From: JBCCSZ01 sp039199225
GTDB taxonomy: Bacteria; Bacteroidota; Bacteroidia; Chitinophagales; Saprospiraceae
Assembly (NCBI GenBank): GCA_039199225.1
Contig: JBCCSZ010000011.1
Coordinates: 1-46,755, forward strand
Direction: 5' to 3'
DNA: 46,755 nucleotides
Shown piece after piece: positions 41,239 through 46,755 of this stretch. Both the position numbers and the translations under genes were made by a program. The notes below the pieces were generated by a model. The model did not search any database and was not told the origin of the DNA. It worked only from the letters and a program-made list of their open reading frames with translations. Numbering within the stretch: the first letter of the stretch is position 1; each line of letters begins with the position of its first letter.

Positions 41239-41708
41239 ACCACCGCCTCTACATAGATCAAAATATCGTCGATGTCTTGATCTGTTAGATTTGGAAAGGC
41301 ATTCATCACACTCTGCCACTCGTCGATCAAGGCTACAGCTCGGGGGTGGCCTTTCTCATACATGCCCTGTGAGTTGCGCACCCAAGCATACAGATCGCCT
41401 GCGGGATATTCCTTCCAACGGTCCTTAACACCTGCCAAAGCGGGACCCGTCATATCGTCCACCATGTTCTTGTTGTGGCAAGACGCACAGTTGTTTTTGA
41501 ACAGATTCTTCCCAGTATCCAATCGCACAGCTACAGAATCTGGCATGTTGCGTGGTATGGCTGGAAAAGTTGCACAAAACGGTACCGGCTCGCCGTCTTC
41601 CTCCTTTTGTCCGTCTAAGTCTATGTGAAAAAAAACAAAGAGAAAAGCATACATAAATGTCAAACCAACCAAGGTGTTGACCGTCCAAACCAAAAGTTTC
41701 ATCCTCAT
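41232..41708 (-). CDS. membrane-anchored c-type cytochrome
   Basis: The 158-residue protein has one N-terminal transmembrane segment (about 4-28), a periplasmic linker (DGQKEEDGEPVPFCATFPAIP) with an extra Cys, and one class I cytochrome c domain. The haem motif is NNCASCH (about 73-79), the GPALAGVKDRW segment follows, and the Met ligand is probably in SVMNAFPNLTDQDIDDILIYVE. It would carry electrons on the outer face of the cytoplasmic membrane. It is transcribed alone; the start could also be the Met two residues later. No oxidase or dehydrogenase partner is visible next to it. Confidence 0.9.
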   Translation of the reverse strand: MRMKLLVWTVNTLVGLTFMYAFLFVFFHIDLDGQKEEDGEPVPFCATFPAIPRNMPDSVAVRLDTGKNLFKNNCASCHNKNMVDDMTGPALAGVKDRWKEYPAGDLYAWVRNSQGMYEKGHPRAVALIDEWQSVMNAFPNLTDQDIDDILIYVEAVVY

Positions 41709-42088
41709 AGCTTCGTTGAATTAGTGTGGGTGAAAAAATATTGGTTCAATTCTATATTTTCACTGCACCATTTCTTGCTTGCGAAAGCCGGCCACTAAGA
41801 AGAAAAGGCTTTGAGCCAGCTATTTGGCGATGACAACAAGCACTTTTCAATACGCTTGGGGAGTTTTGAAAATAGGGCTGTAAAGTATCATCTAGCCAAA
41901 AAGCATGTCGACCTTTCTTTGTATAAAAACAAATTAGACGACTCCTGAGTTTTTTAGATGACCTGATTACTTTCTTTTAAAATCCTCCTGATTTCAGAAC
42001 GACTCGGGTTATATTAGCATAAATTACGTATATTTTACAAGCAATACTTTTCAGCGATCATACAATTACTGTTTTTAACCCTCTATCA
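41709..42088. other. intergenic gap without recognised gene
   Basis: This AT-rich stretch lies between two divergent genes. TATATTTT (42029-42036) and TACTTTTC (42045-42052) are imperfect -7-like sites for the rightward oxidoreductase gene. No open frame, hairpin terminator or RNA family was recognised. Confidence 0.5.
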
Positions 42089-43441
42089 ATGACACCATCC
42101 AGAAGAAAATTCATCCAACAAGCTGCCTTTGGCGGCGCCGGTATGTTTGTCTTTACCCCATCCAGTCTGCTGGCCGAGCAACGCCAAAAATCCAAAACTT
42201 CGGCCAATGACAAAATCCGATTCGGCCTGATTGGCTGCAAAGGAATGGGATGGAGCAATATGCGCGCTCATTTTGAATTGGACAAGGTAGAGTGTGTTGC
42301 TATTTGTGATGTCGATCAAACTTTCTTGGATAAAAGAGCCATCGACGCAGAGATGATTCAGGGGTTTAAACCAAAAAAGTACAATGATTACCGCAAGCTA
42401 CTCGAAGACAAAGACGTAGATGCGGTCATCATCGGAACGCCAGACCACTGGCACTGCCTGATGCTGGTGGATGCGGTTCAAGCTGGAAAGCATGTGTATG
42501 TTGAAAAACCTTTGGCCAATAGCATTCAAGAGTGCAACATTATGATGGCGGCGGCCCAGCGTAGCGGCAAGCTGGTTCAGGTGGGCCAATGGCAACGCAG
42601 TGGCATCCACTACAAGCAAGCCATCGACTACGTTCGCTCTGGCAAGCTCGGCCAAATTCGCCTGGTGAAGGTGTGGTCTTACCAGGGCTGGATGAAGCCG
42701 GTCGATGTGGTCGCTGACTCTGCCATTCCCAAAGGTGTCAATTACGATATGTGGCTGGGACCTGCTCCCAAAAGACCCTTCAACAAGAACCGCTTTCACT
42801 TCAACTTTCGTTGGTTCTGGGATTATGCCGGCGGACTGATGACCGACTGGGGTGTTCACGAGATAGACATCGCCTTGTACGCCATGGGGGTCAAAGCACC
42901 GAAATCTATCATGGCCTCTGGCGGCAAACTGGCCTATCCAAACGATGCTTCCGAAACGCCTGATACCATGCAAGCCGTTTTTGAATACGAAAATTTCAAC
43001 ATGCTCTGGGAACATGCCATCGGCATCAATGGTGGCAACTATGGCCGGACGGAAGGAATCGCCTTTATTGGCAACAGCGGCACCTTGGTACTCAACCGAC
43101 AAGGTTGGGAGCTGATTCCTGAATACGACCGCAAGGAAGACGGCATACGCTACAATCGCATAGAGGGTCTACCAGAGCAACCCATCCCTCGCCGAGCTAA
43201 CTATGTGGTCGATCACGCCGGCAACTTCATCGATGCTATGTATGCCAATGATGCCAGTATGCTCAACACCAATATTGTCTCGGGAAGCGTCGCTGCCATT
43301 AATGCACACATGGGCAACATCGCCTATAAAACCGGCCGCAAGATTTATTGGGATGCCACCAAAGGCAATTTTGGCAACGATAAAGAAGCCAATGCCCTCA
43401 TCAATGCCTCTTATCACAACGGCTGGAAGTTGCCTGGCTAG
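42089..43441 (+). CDS. Tat-exported Gfo/Idh/MocA-family oxidoreductase
   Basis: The 450-residue protein starts with a twin-arginine signal (SRRKFIQQAAFGGAG, residues 4-18). It then has the NAD(P)-binding Rossmann fold (IRFGLIGCKGMGWSNM), DAVIIGTPDHWH, the Gfo/Idh signature YVEKPLANSIQE and the C-terminal GGLMTDWGVHEIDIALYAMG with the conserved His and Asp. This sub-group, common in Bacteroidota and Planctomycetota, oxidises or epimerises sugars, inositols or glycosides in the periplasm with a tightly bound cofactor. The length fits Tat-linked members (430-480). It lies 95 bases upstream of another Tat-linked gene. Confidence 0.92.
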   Translation: MTPSRRKFIQQAAFGGAGMFVFTPSSLLAEQRQKSKTSANDKIRFGLIGCKGMGWSNMRAHFELDKVECVAICDVDQTFLDKRAIDAEMIQGFKPKKYNDYRKLLEDKDVDAVIIGTPDHWHCLMLVDAVQAGKHVYVEKPLANSIQECNIMMAAAQRSGKLVQVGQWQRSGIHYKQAIDYVRSGKLGQIRLVKVWSYQGWMKPVDVVADSAIPKGVNYDMWLGPAPKRPFNKNRFHFNFRWFWDYAGGLMTDWGVHEIDIALYAMGVKAPKSIMASGGKLAYPNDASETPDTMQAVFEYENFNMLWEHAIGINGGNYGRTEGIAFIGNSGTLVLNRQGWELIPEYDRKEDGIRYNRIEGLPEQPIPRRANYVVDHAGNFIDAMYANDASMLNTNIVSGSVAAINAHMGNIAYKTGRKIYWDATKGNFGNDKEANALINASYHNGWKLPG

Positions 43442-43536
43442 ACTTCCGATGGTGTCATTCACCCGACACTGGTGCTGTTGAGCATTTTTTTCTTTGATCC
43501 CTCTGTTCATGTGCTGATATTGCTGTAAAAACATCA

Positions 43537-44685
43537 ATGAACAGAAGAAAACTCCTAAAAACCAGCGCAAGTGGACTGGCGGGCTTGTTCTCCGCCGCCT
43601 GGCTGGCCAAGACTCATGCCGCCACTCCGGTCCCTTCCGGAACGGCCATCAGTGATCCGTGCTTTTGTAGCGAAGAGGCCCTCATTCGGCTCTGTTGCAA
43701 CGAGAATCCCTACGGACCAGCCCCCTCCGCCCGCAAGGCCATCGCCGACAGCTTGCACAAGGGCAACCACTACCCCAGAACGTTCCACCGAAAACTGGTC
43801 AGTCAAATTGCGGAGTACCACCAGCTGTCGGAAGACCAAGTCTTGGTTTGCTCCGGCTCCGCCAATGTGCTGCAATTGATCGGATTGTACATGGGCCAGC
43901 AAAAGAAGGACATTTTGTCTGCAGACAATACCTTTCAGTGGATGATGTCTTATGCCGCACAGTTTGGCTGTCAATGGCAGAAAGTCCCCCTCGACGAAAA
44001 GGGATATTTTGATCTGGAGGGCCTTCAAAATGCCTTGTCTGACCAGATTGGCTTGGTTTACCTTTGCAATCCCAACAATCCCACCGGCACCTATCTGCCC
44101 GCGGAAAAAGTCCATACTTTTTGTCGATCGGTTAGCCAAAATTACCCCATTCTGGTGGACGAAGCTTACATCGAGTATACGGAAAATGGAGATGCTGACA
44201 GTGCCGCGCGCCTGATCTCGGAACATCCCAATGTGATGGTTTGTCGCACCTTCTCCAAGCTTTATGGAATGGCCGGCCTGCGGGTGGGTTATCTACTGGC
44301 CGCTCCGGAGATGATCAAAAAATTGGCAAAGCTAGAGCCTGGCTATGGGATGAATGTGTCTAATACAAGTTTGGCAGCTGCTTCAGCAAGCTTGGCAGAT
44401 GAATCCTTCCGGAGTAGTTCGAGAGCGAAAAATGCAGCAGTGCGGCAGCTCACCCGACAAAAATTACAGGAGTGGAACGTGCCGATCTTCGATGCTTCCG
44501 CCAATTTTATTTTTTGCGATGTCAGCCACATCGATACAGACCTAAAAGAGGCTTTTGCGCAGGAAAACTTCCAGCTCTGGCCCTTCAAAATATCTGATAA
44601 AACCTATTTGAGACTAACCATTGGCAGCCAAGAACAGATGGCACTCTTCAGCCAAAAAATGGCTCCCTATTTTTTAAATCCTTAA
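43537..44685 (+). CDS. HisC-like PLP aminotransferase with Tat signal
   Basis: The 382-residue protein begins MNRRKLLKTSASGLAGLFSAAW, a twin-arginine signal, followed by a fold type I aminotransferase resembling histidinol-phosphate aminotransferase. Visible motifs are LCCNENPYGPAPSARKAI, LCNPNNPTGTYL, the PLP-binding VDEAYIEY (D208, Y211) and FSKLYGMAGLRVGY with Schiff-base lysine K241. The histidine pathway is cytoplasmic, so an exported copy must do something else, perhaps amino-acid or amine turnover in the periplasm with a cofactor inserted before export. No his genes are near. The next gene starts 13 bases on, so an operon is likely. Confidence 0.88.
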   Translation: MNRRKLLKTSASGLAGLFSAAWLAKTHAATPVPSGTAISDPCFCSEEALIRLCCNENPYGPAPSARKAIADSLHKGNHYPRTFHRKLVSQIAEYHQLSEDQVLVCSGSANVLQLIGLYMGQQKKDILSADNTFQWMMSYAAQFGCQWQKVPLDEKGYFDLEGLQNALSDQIGLVYLCNPNNPTGTYLPAEKVHTFCRSVSQNYPILVDEAYIEYTENGDADSAARLISEHPNVMVCRTFSKLYGMAGLRVGYLLAAPEMIKKLAKLEPGYGMNVSNTSLAAASASLADESFRSSSRAKNAAVRQLTRQKLQEWNVPIFDASANFIFCDVSHIDTDLKEAFAQENFQLWPFKISDKTYLRLTIGSQEQMALFSQKMAPYFLNP

Positions 44686-44698
44686 ATAACCTAATTGT

Positions 44699-45118
44699 AT
44701 GAGATTCGTTATTTTGTTTTTTAGCCTAACTTTATGCCTCAGCGCGGAGCTGAATGCCCAAACCGATTATGAGCAGGTGGTTGCTACCCTTGAGAATTAC
44801 ATGATTGGCGGTACAGAAAACGATGCGGAACGCGTGGTGTCGGCCTTCCATCCACAGGCCATGATGAAATTCATCCGCGATGGAAAATATGTCGAGACCA
44901 ATGCCGCTGAGTTTTTCGGTTCGCGCATCAAGCCAGGCCCCAAAAGCGATCGCATTACGGAGATTGCCAGCATTGATATTACTGGGCATGCCGCTGTTGC
45001 CAAACTATTGCTTAAATACACCGATAGGACCTTTATCGATTACATGACGCTGATGAAAATCGATGGGCAGTGGAAGATCATCAATAAATCCTTCTTCGTC
45101 GAAAGTACAAGCAGTTGA
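44699..45118 (+). CDS. secreted NTF2-fold (lumazine-binding-like) protein
   Basis: The 139-residue protein has a signal peptide (MRFVILFFSLTLCLSA to about residue 20, ending LNAQ). A small alpha+beta domain of the NTF2/SnoaL type follows: an N-terminal helix YEQVVATLENYMIGGTENDAERVVSAFHPQAMMKFI, then strands ending DYMTLMKIDGQWKIINKSFFVES. This matches the 'putative lumazine-binding' family. Such proteins are small pockets or isomerase-like enzymes; no substrate can be given. It is 13 bases after the aminotransferase gene, and the histidine kinase gene follows after 11 bases, so the three are probably cotranscribed. Confidence 0.82.
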   Translation: MRFVILFFSLTLCLSAELNAQTDYEQVVATLENYMIGGTENDAERVVSAFHPQAMMKFIRDGKYVETNAAEFFGSRIKPGPKSDRITEIASIDITGHAAVAKLLLKYTDRTFIDYMTLMKIDGQWKIINKSFFVESTSS

Positions 45119-45129
45119 TTCCATCCAAT

Positions 45130-46299
45130 ATGCAAGAAATACAGCAATCTTTAATTTTTATCATCGGCATTTTGCTGACTTCTGGGCTGTTCTACCTCAT
45201 TCTTTATTTTGGGTTCAGGCGGAAGTCAGCATTGCTTTTCTTGAGCCTTTTTTGTTTGTGCCAAGCCAGCAAGGCGTTTTTTCGCACCGATGCACAGATC
45301 GCCATGCAAACGCTTTCCATCAGCGAGGAGCAATCGGGCTTTCTCACTGGTCTATCTTATACCTTGGGTGGCTTTTTTCTATTGGCTTTCCTACTGTATC
45401 AATTCAAAATTCGCTCTAGGGGATACTTTCTGGTAGCAGCGGTCCTTTTTCTGACCATATTCTACATTTGCCGCTGGCCGCAGCTGCCCGTCTCACTTTC
45501 CATCGGTATTCTAATCTCCCTTTACGCTTTTCGGAAGGAACGCCTGGGGGCCGTCTTAAGTCTGGCTGGACTGCTGATCTTCGGGGCCGTCGCTTATTTC
45601 GAAATCAAGCTCATCAACCGATTTGGCTATTTTGTTGGCATTATTGCTTTCATTGTCTGTATGACTTTGTTTGTGGGCTTTCAAATTCGGGAGCAAATCC
45701 GCTCTCAAAAGGCAGCCTTGGTTCGTTCTACGGCACTGGAAAATCAACTTCTAAAAAAGAGTCTACAGCCACACTTTCTCTTCAACAGCTTGATGTCTTT
45801 GCAAGAATGGATTGAAACCAAGCCGGAGGATGCGGCACAGTTCGTACAGGCATTGGCCGAGGAATTTCGGGCCGTTTGTAAAATGTCGGGGCAAAAGTTG
45901 ATTTCCATTCGGGAGGAGATTGCCATGTGCGAAGCGCACCTCCAGATTATGAGCTATCGAAAACACGCCAATTTTATTTTGCAAACAGAAGGGATAGATG
46001 GTCAGGAAATGGTGCCGCCGGCAATTTTTCATACCCTCGTGGAAAACGGTCTGACGCATGGCTTCGCCGAACGCAGCTGTGGCGGCTTTTTGTTGCGAAA
46101 GCGAAAGTTGGAAGACGGCCTAACCTACGAGCTGTTCAACGATGGCTCTAACCAATCGCTGGCAGCCAATGCATCCAATGGAACTGGCCTCAAATACGTG
46201 GAGGCCCGCTTGGAAGAGAGCTTTCCGGGCCAATGGGCGCTTCGCTCAATAGCACAAGAAAAAGGTTGGTTGGTTCAGATTCGACTAAAAGATGTTTGA
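45130..46299 (+). CDS. LytS/YehU-type sensor histidine kinase
   Basis: I chose the ATG at 45130; the frame could start at a TTG at 45115. The 389-residue protein has about six transmembrane helices in the first 185 residues and a short coiled linker. The His_kinase domain (PF06580) follows with LKKSLQPHFLFNSLMSLQ; H215 is the phosphorylated histidine. The ATPase domain has N-box TLVENGLTHGF and G-box GTGLKYVEARL. Kinases of this class signal to LytTR response regulators, but none is found in the window; the next gene is convergent. The stimulus is unknown; no periplasmic sensor domain is evident. Confidence 0.92.
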   Translation: MQEIQQSLIFIIGILLTSGLFYLILYFGFRRKSALLFLSLFCLCQASKAFFRTDAQIAMQTLSISEEQSGFLTGLSYTLGGFFLLAFLLYQFKIRSRGYFLVAAVLFLTIFYICRWPQLPVSLSIGILISLYAFRKERLGAVLSLAGLLIFGAVAYFEIKLINRFGYFVGIIAFIVCMTLFVGFQIREQIRSQKAALVRSTALENQLLKKSLQPHFLFNSLMSLQEWIETKPEDAAQFVQALAEEFRAVCKMSGQKLISIREEIAMCEAHLQIMSYRKHANFILQTEGIDGQEMVPPAIFHTLVENGLTHGFAERSCGGFLLRKRKLEDGLTYELFNDGSNQSLAANASNGTGLKYVEARLEESFPGQWALRSIAQEKGWLVQIRLKDV

Positions 46300-46310
46300 C
46301 ACCCTGTAGC

Positions 46311-46755
46311 TCAACGAGCAATGACAAAAGGCGCCGCTACCAAGCCATCCGCATGGCGTATGCGCAAGGAATAAACACCCGATGAAAACTGCTCTATGAA
46401 TAAGCTGTAGTTTCCACTTGCCTGTTCTTCAAACGGCAGCGATTGCAATCTGCGACCATTGACATCGAATAGTTCAAAGGATTCGACTTGCAGCCCCTGC
46501 TTCAGTTGTACCATCAGCAATTCATTGGCTGGGTTGGGATAAATCTTGGAAATGACCTTCTCTGGATCGAACTGTGATAGAGGATTTTTCACAAACACCT
46601 CCACCGGCTGCAGCGCTTCACAACGTTTATCGCCCCTTTCGATGACGGATTCCACAAAAAAGTTTTGGGTAAAATTGACCAGTACCTCTAAGGTGTCGCC
46701 TTGCCCTACAAATTCCAAATCTTCATTGAACCAGCGCAGCGTATCGCCACCATCC
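46311..46755 (-). CDS. T9SS-sorted secreted protein, 5' part outside the window
   Basis: The frame stays open to the window end on the 5' side (DGGDTLRWFNEDLEF precedes the first Met-like codon, a TTG at 46718), so this is the C-terminal 148 residues of a longer protein. It ends in a T9SS type A sorting domain: YPNPANELLMVQL, FELFDVNGRRLQ, SSGVYSLRIRHADG and the C-terminal PFVIAR. Upstream is a beta-rich region with FVESVIERGDKRCEALQPVEVF. The protein should be secreted or attached to the cell surface by T9SS; its main domains are not visible. It converges with the kinase gene across 11 bases. Confidence 0.88.
   Translation of the reverse strand, partial: DGGDTLRWFNEDLEFVGQGDTLEVLVNFTQNFFVESVIERGDKRCEALQPVEVFVKNPLSQFDPEKVISKIYPNPANELLMVQLKQGLQVESFELFDVNGRRLQSLPFEEQASGNYSLFIEQFSSGVYSLRIRHADGLVAAPFVIAR

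Overview
The window reads as chromosomal DNA from a member of the Bacteroidota, most likely a Saprospiria/Lewinella-type (probably marine) bacterium. The signs are type IX secretion (T9SS) C-terminal sorting domains, two PorV-family outer-membrane proteins, a Cys/Asp repeat family that I associate with Saprospiria adhesins, weak Shine-Dalgarno sequences, and promoters of the TTTG-N19/20-TAnnTTTG type. No rRNA, tRNA, CRISPR array, transposase or integrase was recognised.

Region 1 (1-18.8 kb) is an accessory biosynthetic and export locus. A leftward operon (7518 to beyond 1) holds a small lipoprotein, three sulfotransferases, a free-standing carrier protein, a stand-alone adenylation enzyme with a prolyl-type specificity pocket, an acyl-CoA-dehydrogenase-like enzyme, a PltA/CmlS-type flavin halogenase and a truncated methyltransferase. 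Carrier + adenylation + dehydrogenase + halogenase is the set that turns L-proline into (halogenated) pyrrole-2-carboxyl-S-carrier in pyoluteorin-type pathways. Divergent from it is a Wzm/Wzt-type glycan exporter. A second leftward operon (15411 to 9396) has two more sulfotransferases, a one-chain MBOAT-SGNH acyltransferase and a B12-type radical SAM enzyme. Rightward follow a sulfotransferase-glycosyltransferase fusion and a second glycosyltransferase. My reading is a sulfated glycan or glycolipid that is exported and possibly acylated with a modified pyrrole by Dlt-like logic (A enzyme + carrier + MBOAT + SGNH).

Region 2 (18.8-31.8 kb) is mostly housekeeping: a SAP/DUF6434 protein, an FMN reductase, a UPF0173 metallo-hydrolase, parA-parB-DUF5683, a polysaccharide deacetylase, a C-rich intergenic repeat, a lipoprotein, RNase D, a DUF819 membrane protein, a ClpA-like double AAA+ ATPase and a secreted protein resembling the 'polymorphic toxin type 23' family.

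Region 3 (31.8-41.7 kb) is a cell-surface region: a probable small transcript with a two-helix mini-protein and a clear terminator, an 1847-residue T9SS-exported adhesin with three C-type lectin domains and a 90-bp tandem repeat, intergenic tandem repeats related in inverse orientation to those at 24.4 kb, two PorV2-like barrels and a membrane-anchored cytochrome c.

Region 4 (42-46.8 kb) has a rightward group of a Tat-exported Gfo/Idh oxidoreductase, a Tat-exported HisC-like aminotransferase, a secreted NTF2-fold protein and a LytS-type histidine kinase, converging on a T9SS-sorted protein cut by the window end.
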